DNA from: Streptacidiphilus sp. ASG 303
GTDB taxonomy: Bacteria > Actinomycetota > Actinomycetes > Streptomycetales > Streptomycetaceae
Direction of reading: 5' to 3'
Length of the DNA stretch: 64,000 nt
Assembly (NCBI RefSeq): GCF_020991365.1
Contig: NZ_JAJLRA010000005.1
Location: forward strand, 248,001-312,000
A program made the position numbers and the translations under genes. Of this stretch, positions 16,213-24,616 are shown in pieces. The stretch's first letter is position 1, and each line of letters starts with the position of its first letter. The notes below the pieces were generated by a model. It was not told the origin of the DNA and did not search any database. It saw only the letters and a list, made by a program, of their open reading frames with translations.

Positions 16213-17967
16213 GTGAACACCAAGAGCACCCAGCCGCGCCGGCGCGCCGCACTGCGGGGCGCGGCCCGCCTCCGCGACGCAGCCACCGGAGGGGGCGGCG
16301 GCCTCAAACGCCTGCCGTTCCCGCTGTTCCTGGTGCTCGTCACCGTCTCGGTGACCATCACGTCGACGGCCGTGCGGGCCTTCTCCAGCCCGGCCGGCAA
16401 GTCGTGGATGGACAGCGCGTCGCTCGGGGTCCTCAACTTCCTCGACTTCTTCATCGGCGTGGTCACCCTCGTCTCGCTCACCGGCTCGGTGGTGTGGGGG
16501 CTGATCTCGACCAACCAGTCGGTCCTCAAGCCGCACCAGCGGGTCTTCTCGCAGGCCGTGCACCGCGGCATCTCCACCGCGGCCCTAGCGGCGCTCCTCC
16601 TCCACATCCTGGTGAAGATCTCGTTCGGCGAGGCCGCGCCGGTCGACGGCGTCATCCCGCTGGGCGGGGTCGGCACACCGGTGGCCGTGGGGCTGGGCAC
16701 CGTCGCCGCGTACCTGATGGTCGGCGTCGCCGTCACCGGCATCCTGCGCAGCAGGTTCGCCCACGGCCGGTACCCGTGGATCTGGCGGCCGGTCCACGTC
16801 ATGGGCTACGCGTCCTGGCTCATCGGCCTCACGCACGGGCTCACCGCCGGACGGCCCGGCAAGTGGTACGTCCTGTGGGGCTACGGGCTCTGCGTGGCGG
16901 CCGTCGCGCTCGCCGTGCTGGTCCGCGCCCTCGGCAACACGGGCAAGAGCGCGGCGGAGCTGGAGTCGACCCGCAGGCTGATGGCCCGCGACCTGGTGGT
17001 CGGCCCCGGCGGGGCCGACCGCCGCCCGGCCGCGGCGCGGAGCGGGGCGGCCGCCGGCACCGCCCGGGACATCCCGCTCACCCGCGACCTCCCGATCCCC
17101 GGGCCGACCGGGGCGGAGCCCGCGGCCCCCTCCGCACCGGAGCCGACCACCGTCATGCCGGCCGCGCCGTCGTACGCGGCGGAGCCCGGGGCGGTCCCGG
17201 CCGCCGAACCGGTCCGGCCGGCCGTGCAGCAGCCGGAGCCCGTGCAGCCGCAGCAGCCGCTGTACGCACAGCCCGTCGCGGCGCAGCAGCAGCCCGTCCT
17301 CCAGCCGACCGGGTCGGTGGTCGACACGGGCGAGTTCTCCGCGCGCTTCGCCGCCGAGTGGGACACCGGTGAGCTCAACGCGCTGCTCGACGCCGGGCAG
17401 CGGCAGTACGCGGCGGCGCAGGCCGCGGGCGTCCCGTACACCGGCGACCCCTACGCCGCCGCCCAGCAGGCGGTGGCGGCGCAGCAGGCGGCCGCGCAGT
17501 ACCAGGCCTCCCAGCCCCTGACGGCGCAGCCCGTGATGCCCCAGCCCGCGATGGCGCAGCCCGTGCCCGCGCCGGCCTCCCAGCCGACGGCGCCCCAGGC
17601 CGCACCGCAGGCGTACGCCGCACCGCAGGCGTACGCCGCCGGCGGGTACCCGGCGGCCGGGCAGCAGCCCTACGCGGGCTACGCCGCCGACCCGTTCTCC
17701 ACGGGCGCCGTGCCGCAGGTGCAGGCCCCGGGCGTCACCCTCGGCGCGGCCGCGGCCCCGCTGCAGTACCTCCCGCCGACCGCCCCGGCGGACCCCTTCG
17801 CCACCGGCTCCTTCCCCCAGATGCCGGCCACCGGGTACGGCTACCCCGCGGCCCCCCAGCCGCAGCCGGCCCCGATGCCCGGCCCCGCTCCCGCCGCCCC
17901 CGGCGCCGGACCGGCCTACGGCCAGGTCCCGGCCGCCTACTCCGCCGACCCCTGGCAGGCCCGCTGA
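16213..17967 (+). CDS. Ferric-reductase-like di-heme membrane protein with long Pro/Gln/Ala tail
   Basis: A 584-residue protein. Six membrane helices lie in residues 34-240, and two His pairs suit two stacked hemes: H117/H131 (x13) and H195/H208 (x12), as in ferric-reductase-like and YedZ-type cytochromes. Residues about 245-584 form an unusual cytoplasmic tail rich in Pro, Ala and Gln with repeated short motifs such as ADPFSTGAVPQ and ADPFATGSFPQ. GTG at 16213 has GGAGG upstream. Its stop overlaps the start of the next gene (TGATG), so the two are made together. Likely role: transmembrane electron transfer with the flavoprotein as donor; the acceptor is unknown. Confidence 0.8.
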   Translation: MNTKSTQPRRRAALRGAARLRDAATGGGGGLKRLPFPLFLVLVTVSVTITSTAVRAFSSPAGKSWMDSASLGVLNFLDFFIGVVTLVSLTGSVVWGLISTNQSVLKPHQRVFSQAVHRGISTAALAALLLHILVKISFGEAAPVDGVIPLGGVGTPVAVGLGTVAAYLMVGVAVTGILRSRFAHGRYPWIWRPVHVMGYASWLIGLTHGLTAGRPGKWYVLWGYGLCVAAVALAVLVRALGNTGKSAAELESTRRLMARDLVVGPGGADRRPAAARSGAAAGTARDIPLTRDLPIPGPTGAEPAAPSAPEPTTVMPAAPSYAAEPGAVPAAEPVRPAVQQPEPVQPQQPLYAQPVAAQQQPVLQPTGSVVDTGEFSARFAAEWDTGELNALLDAGQRQYAAAQAAGVPYTGDPYAAAQQAVAAQQAAAQYQASQPLTAQPVMPQPAMAQPVPAPASQPTAPQAAPQAYAAPQAYAAGGYPAAGQQPYAGYAADPFSTGAVPQVQAPGVTLGAAAAPLQYLPPTAPADPFATGSFPQMPATGYGYPAAPQPQPAPMPGPAPAAPGAGPAYGQVPAAYSADPWQAR

Positions 17968-19481
17968 TGACCACCCCCGCCGTGACCGACGTCCCGGAGG
18001 TCCTCCGGATCGGCCCCGCCCGGCTGACCGCCGGCCTGGACGCCGACCTCCGGCTCGACCACGCCGCGCACCAGCGCGCCCACGGCCCCCTCCCCCGCTA
18101 CGACCTCGACGGCCTGATCGCGCTCGCCGAGAAGATCAAGCTGAAGGGCAAGGGCGGCGCGGGCTTCCCCTTCGCCCGCAAGCTCCAGGCCGTCGTCCGG
18201 ACGGTGGAGCGCCAGCGGATCGCCCCCGCCGTCGTGGTCAACGCCACGGAGGGCGAGCCGGGCAGCGCCAAGGACCGCATGCTGCTGGCCCGCGCCCCGC
18301 ACGTCATCCTCGACGGGGCGGGCCTGGTCGCGGACGCCCTGGGCGCGGCCTCCCTCGCGATCGGCGTCGACGAGGGGAGCCCCGGCGTCACCTCGATGCC
18401 GCCCGCCGTGGCCGAGCGCAGCTGGGACATCCCGGTACGGGTGGTCTGCCAGCCCGACCGGTTCACCTCCGGCGAGGGCGGCTCCCTGGTCCGCGGCGTC
18501 AACGGCCTGCCCGCCATCCCCCCGAGCCGCAAGATCCGCACCTCGGACGGCGGCAACGGCGGCGTCGACGGGCGCCCCACCCTGCTGTCCAACGCGGAGA
18601 CCTTCGCGCAGCTGGGCATCGCGGCCCGCCTCGGCCCCGACGCCTACGCGGTGATCGGCACCGCGGCCGAGCCCGGCACCGTCCTGCTCACGGTCAACCG
18701 CCCCGACGCCGGCCGGCCGCTGGTCGTGGAGGCCCCCGCGGGCACCCTCCTCGGCGACGTGCTGGACGCCGCCGGGGTCTCCCCCGGACAGGGCGTGCTG
18801 GTCGGCGGGTACCACGGCATGTTCCTGGACGCCGACGCCGCCGTGAGGGCGCCCTGCTCCCGCGCCGGCATGTCCGCCGCGGGCGGCTCCTTCGGCGCGG
18901 GCATCGTCATCCCCGTCCCCGAGGACACCTGCCCGCTGGGCGAGGCCGCGCGGATCGCCGAGTGGCTGGCCGTCCAGTCCGCCGGGCAGTGCGGGCCGTG
19001 CCGGATGGGCCTGCCCGACCTGGCCCGGGTCCTCACCGACCTCGCCAACGGCGGCGGCGGCACCCGCGCCCTGGAGGAGGCCCGCCGGATCGCGGGCGGT
19101 GTGATCGGGCAGGGCGCCTGCTCGCACCCGGACGGCTCGTCCCGCTTCATCCTCTCCGCGCTCACCGCCTTCACCGACGACCTGGCCAACCACAGCCTGC
19201 GCGGCGGCTGCGGGCGCCGGGTGCGGGGGGTGATGCCGCTCTCCCCGTGGGGGCCGGGACAGGACCAGGACCACCTCGGCGGCCCCACCCTGGTGGTCGA
19301 CTGGCAGCGGTGCCGGGCGCACGGGCTGTGCGCCGCCCTGGCACCCGAGCTGTTCAGCCTGGACGCCCACGGCTTCCCCGTGGTCAGCAACGCCCCCATC
19401 CCGGTCTGGCTGGAGAGCGAGGCCAAGCGGGCCGTCAACCAGTGCCCGGCGCTGGCGCTCCGCTTCGGCAGGGACCGCTGA
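17967..19481 (+). CDS. NuoF-like SLBB flavoprotein fused to a ferredoxin domain
   Basis: A 504-residue protein related to the NADH-binding NuoF subunit: FMN loop KGKGGAGFP at 60-68, NATEGEPGSAKDR at 92-104, an SLBB region around 240-290, and the C-terminal iron-sulfur domain. In NuoF the cluster is held by C-x2-C-x2-C-x39/40-C. Here C342, C345 and C385 are present, but the first position is Ala339 (SAGQCGPC). The last 65 residues form a small ferredoxin with C449, C455 and C493-P, the three-cysteine pattern of [3Fe-4S] ferredoxins. Translation is coupled to the di-heme membrane gene. It probably oxidises NAD(P)H and feeds the membrane hemes; the nucleotide is not proven. Confidence 0.82.
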   Translation: MTTPAVTDVPEVLRIGPARLTAGLDADLRLDHAAHQRAHGPLPRYDLDGLIALAEKIKLKGKGGAGFPFARKLQAVVRTVERQRIAPAVVVNATEGEPGSAKDRMLLARAPHVILDGAGLVADALGAASLAIGVDEGSPGVTSMPPAVAERSWDIPVRVVCQPDRFTSGEGGSLVRGVNGLPAIPPSRKIRTSDGGNGGVDGRPTLLSNAETFAQLGIAARLGPDAYAVIGTAAEPGTVLLTVNRPDAGRPLVVEAPAGTLLGDVLDAAGVSPGQGVLVGGYHGMFLDADAAVRAPCSRAGMSAAGGSFGAGIVIPVPEDTCPLGEAARIAEWLAVQSAGQCGPCRMGLPDLARVLTDLANGGGGTRALEEARRIAGGVIGQGACSHPDGSSRFILSALTAFTDDLANHSLRGGCGRRVRGVMPLSPWGPGQDQDHLGGPTLVVDWQRCRAHGLCAALAPELFSLDAHGFPVVSNAPIPVWLESEAKRAVNQCPALALRFGRDR

Positions 19482-19532
19482 CCCCGGGGTCCGGGGCCCG
19501 GACCCCGGGGTGCCGGCACCCCGGGGAAGCAG

Positions 19533-19565
19533 GAAGGCCGCCTCCCCATCGGGGAGGCGGCCTTC
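19533..19565. terminator. Bidirectional terminator between flavoprotein gene and tRNA-Ala
   Basis: A perfect 15 bp stem GAAGGCCGCCTCCCC (19533-19547) and its complement (19551-19565) around a 3 nt loop, between the convergent flavoprotein gene and the first tRNA-Ala. Confidence 0.85.
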
Positions 19566-19575
19566 GCGAATCCTG

Positions 19576-19648
<73 letters not shown>

Positions 19649-19705
19649 TCGACCTGCTGCGCCGCCGGTCCGGAGGCCTTTCGGACCTCCCCGGCGACAC
19701 CGCTC

Positions 19706-19711
19706 ACTCTA
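19706..19711 (-). promoter_or_regulatory. -10 box for the downstream tRNA-Ala copy
   Basis: TAGAGT on the minus strand with a CGTGGA 17 bp upstream, about 58 bp before the tRNA at 19648. A hairpin at 19766 separates this copy from the tandem pair, so it needs its own promoter. Confidence 0.45.
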
Positions 19712-19765
19712 CACGGTCGCGGGGCCGGTCCACGAATCCCTTACCGGCGCGGGGGCGAACGCGGA

Positions 19766-19798
19766 ACGGGCCGCCTCCCGGTCTGGGAGGCGGCCCGT
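19766..19798 (-). terminator. Terminator after the tandem tRNA-Ala pair
   Basis: A perfect 14 bp stem (19766-19779 with 19785-19798) around a 5 nt loop, 13 nt past the second tRNA-Ala gene. Confidence 0.8.
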
Positions 19799-19811
19799 CT
19801 CGCGGTCGCTG

Positions 19812-19884
<73 letters not shown>

Positions 19885-19885
19885 G

Positions 19886-19958
<73 letters not shown>

Positions 19959-20008
19959 GTGTTCCCCCGCGCCTTCCGGCCTTCCGGTCGGCGCTGCGAA
20001 CGAGGAAG

Positions 20009-20039
20009 ACTTTAACGGGTGGCCTCGGCATTTGGCCAA
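20009..20039 (-). promoter_or_regulatory. Candidate promoter of the tandem tRNA-Ala genes
   Basis: On the minus strand TAAAGT (20009-20014) lies about 17-19 bp from a GGCCAA/TTGGCC -35-like element in the palindrome TTGGCCAATTGGCC, about 50 bp upstream of the first tRNA. Confidence 0.4.
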
Positions 20040-20205
20040 TTGGCCTCTCGCCCCTCCCCGCCTGGGCGGGCAGGGAGGGAGGACGGGGCGCGGCGCCGGG
20101 GTGCGGCGTGCTCCGCGGCCCGGCCCGCCCCTCGCGCGGCGCCGCCGGACGGCGCCGTCGCGCGTCACCCCGGGCGCCGCCCCGGGTACCGCCTCAGGCA
20201 CCGCC

Positions 20206-20853
20206 TCAGGTGTCGTCGCCGATGACCGGCTCGGGCAGGGTGCCCGCGTTGTGCTCCAGCAGCCGCCAGCCGCGGGCGCCGCGGCCCAGGACGGACCAGC
20301 AGCAGTTGGAGAGGCCGCCCAGCGACTCCCAGTGGAAGGGCTCCAGCCCCAGCAGCCGGCCGAGGCTGGTGCGGATGGTGCCGCCGTGGCTGACCACCAC
20401 CAGGGTGCCGTCCGCCGGCAGCTTCTCCACCGCCTCCAGGATCACCGGCACGGCCCGGTCGGCGACCTCGGTCTCCAGCTCGCCGCCGCCGCGCCGCACC
20501 GGCTCGCCGCGCTTCCACGCGGCGTAGTCCTCGCCGTACTTCTGGCGGATCTCGGCGTTGGTGAGCCCCTGCCAGACGCCGGCGTAGGTCTCCCGCAGGG
20601 CCTGGTGGCGGGCGACCGGCAGGCCGGTGACCGCGGAGAGCTCCGCCGCGGTGTCCGCGGCGCGCCGCAGGTCCGAGGCGATGACGGCGTCCGGACCGAG
20701 GGCCGCCAGCAGGCGGGCGGCGCGGCGCGCCTGCGCCACGCCGGTCTCGGTCAGGGCGATGTCGGTGGTGCCCTGGAAGCGGCCCTCGAGGTTCCACGAG
20801 GTCTGCCCGTGCCGCCAGAAGACGACGCGCGGACCGCGCCCCGGGCCGTTCAG
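20206..20853 (-). CDS. Histidine phosphatase (phosphoglycerate-mutase-like), probable CTG start
   Basis: A 215-residue histidine-phosphatase protein with the catalytic RHG motif (VVFWRHGQTSWNLEGRFQGTTDIALTETG), the second arginine region SDLRRAADTA, the LRETYAGVWQGLT loop and the second histidine in VVVSHGGTIR. The substrate is unknown. There is no ATG, GTG or TTG in frame between the RHG region and far upstream. The frame opens sensibly at CTG 20853, which overlaps the rsfS stop as CTGA and has GGGAG 6 nt upstream, exactly as an ATGA overlap would. I therefore infer a CTG start. It follows rsfS in one operon. Confidence 0.85.
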   Translation of the reverse strand: MNGPGRGPRVVFWRHGQTSWNLEGRFQGTTDIALTETGVAQARRAARLLAALGPDAVIASDLRRAADTAAELSAVTGLPVARHQALRETYAGVWQGLTNAEIRQKYGEDYAAWKRGEPVRRGGGELETEVADRAVPVILEAVEKLPADGTLVVVSHGGTIRTSLGRLLGLEPFHWESLGGLSNCCWSVLGRGARGWRLLEHNAGTLPEPVIGDDT

Positions 20854-21293
20854 CTGAGACTCCCGTCCGCGGCCTCGACGGCGTTGCCCGCGGCGTCGGT
20901 ACGGGCGTCGGGGCGGTTGCGGGTGGCCTTGGCGTCCTCGGGCAGGTCCAGCTCGGGGCAGTCCTTCCAGAGGCGCTCGAGGGCGTAGAAGGAGCGCTCC
21001 TCGGAGTGCTGCACGTGGACGACGACGTCGATGTAGTCGAGCAGGATCCAGCGGCCGTCGCGCTCGCCCTCGCGGCGCACCGGCTTGACGCCGCACTCCT
21101 TCAGCAGCCGCTCCTCGATCTCGTCCGAGATGGACTTGACCTGGCGGTCGTTGGGGGCGGACGCCAGCAGGAAGGCGTCGGTGATGGCGAGCACCTCGCT
21201 GACGTCGTAGGCGACGACGTCGTGGGCGAGCTTGTCGGCAGCCGCCTGCGCGGCGGTGGTGATGAGCTCGGTGGCCCGGTCGGTAGCGGTCAC
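20850..21293 (-). CDS. rsfS: Ribosomal silencing factor RsfS
   Basis: RsfS binds ribosomal protein L14 and blocks 50S-30S joining when nutrients are scarce. The 147-residue protein has the DUF143 core: AADKLAHDVVAYDVSEVLAITDAFLLASAPNDRQVKSISDEIEERL, REGERDGRWILLDYIDVVVHVQHSEERSFYALERLWKDC. A C-terminal extension of about 30 residues is typical of streptomycetes. GTG start at 21293. It is usually linked to nadD, as here (one gene apart), and its last bases overlap the histidine phosphatase start. Confidence 0.95.
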   Translation of the reverse strand: MTATDRATELITTAAQAAADKLAHDVVAYDVSEVLAITDAFLLASAPNDRQVKSISDEIEERLLKECGVKPVRREGERDGRWILLDYIDVVVHVQHSEERSFYALERLWKDCPELDLPEDAKATRNRPDARTDAAGNAVEAADGSLS

Positions 21294-21340
21294 GATCTGC
21301 TTTCGGTAGGAGGTGGATGCGCCTCCCAGGATCTCACGGC

Positions 21341-21378
21341 GCGGGGAGGGGCCGGTGTCCGTACCGGCCCCTCCCCGC
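21341..21378 (-). terminator. Terminator between the LCP gene and rsfS
   Basis: A perfect 16 bp stem GCGGGGAGGGGCCGGT (21341-21356) with its complement (21363-21378), 7 bp past the LCP gene stop. It would partly separate rsfS from nadD-LCP. Confidence 0.8.
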
Positions 21379-21385
21379 CGCCGGG

Positions 21386-23326
21386 CTACTGCGGGGCCTT
21401 CGGCCTGCCCTTGTAGTCCTGGCCGAGCACCACCAGGATGTCGGCCGTCTGGCCGCCGGGGGCCTTCTTCACCGAGGTGGCGGGCACGTCCAGGGTGAGC
21501 GCCAGCTGCCTGGCGTCCCCGGCCCGGGCGTCGTCGGTGTAGCGGATCTCGGTGCGGGCGGCGGTGGCGGCGGCCCTGCCGACCGGCGGCACGAAGGTGT
21601 AGCCGCCGTTGACCACCTGGACCTGCGCGTCGGCCGCGCGGCCGCGGATGCCGGTGGCGTCCTGGACGGCCACCCTGGCCGGTCCGGAGCCGCGGTCGGC
21701 GTTGTGGACGGTGCCGCCCAGGACCTCCTTGACCAGCGCCCCGGCGGTGGCCTCGTCGACGGTCCCGTCGGCCTTGACCGGGAGGGTGCGGACGGCGAAC
21801 CGGTCCTTCGCGGCGTGCGCGGAGAGCGCGGCGAGGGACGCGCCGAGCTGCTTCTCGGAGAGGGACGGGTCCATCACCGCGTTCATCCGCTTGACCACGT
21901 CGGTGGCGGCGGAGGAGTCGGCGGGCATGGCCTTGACGACGGCGGCCAGCACCTTGCCGAAGCGGGCGAGCTGCGCGGCGGGCCGCTCCCCGGGGGCGAG
22001 GAGGGTGGCGTAGGCGACGGCGGCCTGGCCGTTGAGGCTGCGGGACGGGCCGGCCTGCACCAGGGTCTTCCCGTTCTGGGTGACGGGGGCGTCGACGTCG
22101 GCCGTGATGCCGCCGAGCTGGTCCACCAGGATCTGCAGGTAGGGGGTGTCCAGCCGCCAGGTGCCGGCCACGGGGGCGCCGAGGGTGGTGGCGAGGGCGT
22201 CCTGGGTGCCGCCGGCGCCCTGGGCGGCCAGGGAGGCGCCGAGGGTGGTGGAGCCGGAGCCGCCGCCGTCGTCGGGGAGCAGCAGGGCGCCGGGGAGGAG
22301 GAGGGCGGTGCCCTTGTCCCCGGCCGGGTCGTCGACCAAGAGGGCGGTGGTGGTCCTCCCCTTGAGGTCGTGCAGGTGGAGGGCGATCACCTCGCGCTTG
22401 CCGGCCGGCCCGCCGTCGGCGGCCGGTCCCCCGAGCACCCCGGACTTCCAGAGGTAGCCGGCGGCGCCCAGCGCGACCAGCGCGAGCGCGACGACCAGGG
22501 CGACGACGCGGTTGCGGCCGCGGCGCTTGCGCTCGTCGCGGCGCTCGGTGCGGGTCTCGGCGAACTTCAGCCAGTCGATGACGTCCTCGGACTCCTCCTC
22601 GTCGTCGACGAAGGTGAACTCCTCGCCGTCGTAGGAGGAGCCGGGGGCGGCACCGGGGCCGGGCGCGGTGCCCGGCCGGGCGCCGGGCCGCCGGGGGGCC
22701 TGGGCGGTGCGCTGCCGCGGCGGGGCGGCGGCGGTGGCGGCGGCCTGCCGGGCGTCCTGGGGGGCCTGCGCCGCCGCGGGGCCGGCGGCGGGGTGCCCGC
22801 CGGTGGCGTACCCGTCGCCGTACCCGCCCCCCTGGCCGGGCTGCTGCGGGGGCTGCTGGGGGGCGTAGCCGCCCTGGCCGCCGTAGGGGTCCACGGCCGG
22901 GTACTGGCCGGTGCCGTACCCGTCGCCGTACCCGCCCCCCTGGCCGGGCTGCTGCGGGGGCTGCTGGGGGGCGTAGCCGCCCTGCCCGCCGTAGGGGTCC
23001 ACGGCCGGGTACTGGCCGGTGCCGTACCCGTCGCCGTACCCGCCACCCTGGCCGGGCTGCTGCTGGGGCTGCTGCGGGGCGTAGCCGCCCTGCCCGCCGT
23101 ATGGGTCCGCGCCGTAGCCGCCGCCCTGCCCGCCGTAGGGGTCGGCGGCGTACGGACCGGCGCCCCGGCCGTCCTGCCGGTACGGCGCCGGGCCGCCGGG
23201 GGCGCCGGGCGGCGACCAGTCGCCGGGGTCGTCCCAGCCCTCCCGGTCCTGCCGGTCCGCGGGCACGTAGCGCCCCCCGGACCAGTCGTCGCCCCCCGGT
23301 CCCCTGCGGTCTGCCGATCCGGTCAC
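21386..23326 (-). CDS. LCP (LytR-CpsA-Psr) protein with LytR_C domain and Gly/Gln/Tyr-rich repeats
   Basis: A 646-residue envelope protein. Residues 1 to about 230 are low-complexity cytoplasmic sequence with three near-identical 36-residue repeats (YGGQGGYAPQQPPQQPGQGG...). An acidic stretch and one membrane helix (about 285-310, RVVALVVALALVALGAAGYLW) follow. Outside are an LCP-like domain (GRTTTALLVDDP, DTPYLQILVDQLGGITADVDAPV, RPAAQLARFGKVLAAVVKAM) and a LytR_C tail (ARVAVQDATGIRGRAADAQVQVVNGGYTFVPP). LCP enzymes attach glycopolymers to peptidoglycan. The usual Asp and Arg set looks reduced here, so activity is uncertain. GTG 23326 has GAGGGG upstream and follows nadD by 40 bp. Confidence 0.85.
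   Translation of the reverse strand: MTGSADRRGPGGDDWSGGRYVPADRQDREGWDDPGDWSPPGAPGGPAPYRQDGRGAGPYAADPYGGQGGGYGADPYGGQGGYAPQQPQQQPGQGGGYGDGYGTGQYPAVDPYGGQGGYAPQQPPQQPGQGGGYGDGYGTGQYPAVDPYGGQGGYAPQQPPQQPGQGGGYGDGYATGGHPAAGPAAAQAPQDARQAAATAAAPPRQRTAQAPRRPGARPGTAPGPGAAPGSSYDGEEFTFVDDEEESEDVIDWLKFAETRTERRDERKRRGRNRVVALVVALALVALGAAGYLWKSGVLGGPAADGGPAGKREVIALHLHDLKGRTTTALLVDDPAGDKGTALLLPGALLLPDDGGGSGSTTLGASLAAQGAGGTQDALATTLGAPVAGTWRLDTPYLQILVDQLGGITADVDAPVTQNGKTLVQAGPSRSLNGQAAVAYATLLAPGERPAAQLARFGKVLAAVVKAMPADSSAATDVVKRMNAVMDPSLSEKQLGASLAALSAHAAKDRFAVRTLPVKADGTVDEATAGALVKEVLGGTVHNADRGSGPARVAVQDATGIRGRAADAQVQVVNGGYTFVPPVGRAAATAARTEIRYTDDARAGDARQLALTLDVPATSVKKAPGGQTADILVVLGQDYKGRPKAPQ
22808..23131. repeat. 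Three 108 bp in-frame tandem repeats in the LCP gene
   Basis: Copies begin at 22808, 22916 and 23024. The first two are almost identical; the third is more diverged. Each codes for 36 residues rich in Gly, Gln, Tyr and Pro. Confidence 0.9.
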
Positions 23327-23366
23327 GCCGCCCCTCAAGGTCTTCCGATTGCCTCTGTGCCGGCCG

Positions 23367-24011
23367 TCAGCCGCCGCTGGCGGTCTGGCCGCCCCTGCGG
23401 TGGTAGAGCCTGCGCTTGTCGATGTACCGGACAACGCCGTCGGGGACCAGGTACCAGACCGGCTCCCCGCGGGCGACCCGCGAGCGGCAGTCCGAGGAGG
23501 AGATGGCCAGTGCCGGCACCTCGACCAAGGACACCCCGCCCTCGGGCAGTCCGGGGTTCGTCAAAGTGTGCCCCGGACGGGTGACTCCGATGAAATGTGC
23601 GAGGCCGAACATCTCCTCGGCGTTCCGCCAGGACAGGATCTGGTCCAGGGCGTCCGCGCCGGTGATGAAGAAGAGGTCGGCGTCCGGGTGCTCGGCCCGC
23701 AGGTCGCGCAGGGTGTCCACGGTGTAGGTGGGGCCCTCGCGGTCGATGTCGATCCGGCTGACCGAGAACTGCGGGTTGGAGGCGGTGGCGATGACCGTCA
23801 TCAGGTAGCGGTCCTCGGCCGGGGAGACCGCCCGGTCGCTCTTCTGCCAGGGCTGGCCGGTGGGCACGAAGACCACCTCGTCCAGTGCGAACAGGCTGGC
23901 CACCTCGCTGGCGGCCACCAGGTGCCCGTGGTGGATCGGGTCGAAGGTTCCGCCCATCACGCCGATGCGCCGCTTCACCGGCGCACCGCCGTCCTCGGCC
24001 TGCTGTTCCAT
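23367..24011 (-). CDS. nadD: Nicotinate-nucleotide adenylyltransferase
   Basis: Transfers AMP to nicotinate mononucleotide in NAD synthesis. The 214-residue protein has the nucleotidyltransferase signature [38 protein letters not shown] and the C-terminal [28 protein letters not shown] (SST-x-R variant). ATG at 24011; both an AAGGTGAGG and a TAAGGT box lie just upstream, so it could be read with or without a short leader. First gene of a run with the LCP gene and rsfS. Confidence 0.95.
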   Translation of the reverse strand: MEQQAEDGGAPVKRRIGVMGGTFDPIHHGHLVAASEVASLFALDEVVFVPTGQPWQKSDRAVSPAEDRYLMTVIATASNPQFSVSRIDIDREGPTYTVDTLRDLRAEHPDADLFFITGADALDQILSWRNAEEMFGLAHFIGVTRPGHTLTNPGLPEGGVSLVEVPALAISSSDCRSRVARGEPVWYLVPDGVVRYIDKRRLYHRRGGQTASGG

Positions 24012-24046
24012 GCCGCCTCACCTTACGGGATGCGCCCGGGTGCGGA

Positions 24047-24079
24047 ACCGGCCCTCCGCCCGTCGGGCGGAGGGCCGGT
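24047..24079 (-). terminator. Terminator after small membrane protein gene
   Basis: A perfect 15 bp stem ACCGGCCCTCCGCCC (24047-24061) with its complement (24065-24079) and a 3 nt loop, just past the stop at 24122 on the minus strand. Confidence 0.85.
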
Positions 24080-24121
24080 CGGCCGGGGTCGGCGGCCGGC
24101 GTCGGACGGCCGGACTGCGGC

Positions 24122-24268
24122 TCAGCGGTCGCGGTTGAAGCGGGTGGTGATGAAGAGCAGGACCAGGAGGGCCAGCAGGGCGCCGCCCCCGGTGAGCGCG
24201 GGGTTGAGGCTGTCGTGGTTGCCGCCCTCGGCGAGCAGGCTCAGGGCGTGGGCTGCGGCAGTGGTCAT
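24122..24268 (-). CDS. Small single-helix membrane protein (48 aa)
   Basis: A 48-residue protein with one hydrophobic helix (about residues 26-40, GGGALLALLVLLFITTRF) and a basic end NRDR. The start at ATG 24268 is chosen because longer forms read into low-quality sequence; AGAAGG lies about 12 nt upstream. Function unknown. A second protein of similar plan is encoded 186 bp upstream. Confidence 0.6.
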   Translation of the reverse strand: MTTAAAHALSLLAEGGNHDSLNPALTGGGALLALLVLLFITTRFNRDR

Positions 24269-24454
24269 CGTCTGCTGGACCTTCTCGGCTCGGAGGGCGG
24301 ATGCGTGCTCATGGTACGGGTGGGGCCCGCGCAACCGCGCGGCGGCTCCGCGCGTCTCAGCCGGTGTGCGGGGCACCGGTCCCGGCCAATGGGCCGGACC
24401 GCGGCCGGCGGCGGCGGCAGGTCAGCGGCCGTCAGGCGGCCGACCGGCAGCCGT

Positions 24455-24616
24455 TCAGCGGTCGTTGTCGCGGCCGGCCTTGGCGATGGCCCAGGCCAGC
24501 AGGACGACGCCGACCACGGCGGCGATCAGCACGATGCGCAGGAAGAGGCCCGGTCCGCCCTCCCCGGAGATGGGGCTGGCGAGCACGGTCAGGGTCTCGG
24601 ACGGCACGGGCGGCAT
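24455..24616 (-). CDS. Small single-helix membrane protein (53 aa)
   Basis: A 53-residue protein with a hydrophobic helix (about residues 24-44, FLRIVLIAAVVGVVLLAWAIA) and a charged end KAGRDNDR. ATG at 24616 has GAGGAG about 8 nt upstream. Function unknown; divergent from the M48 peptidase. Confidence 0.65.
   Translation of the reverse strand: MPPVPSETLTVLASPISGEGGPGLFLRIVLIAAVVGVVLLAWAIAKAGRDNDR

Noticed and set aside
22808-23131. Possible CRISPR-like array (regular 108 bp repeats)
   Set aside because: The repeats are in frame inside the LCP gene, contiguous without unique spacers, and code for a low-complexity peptide.
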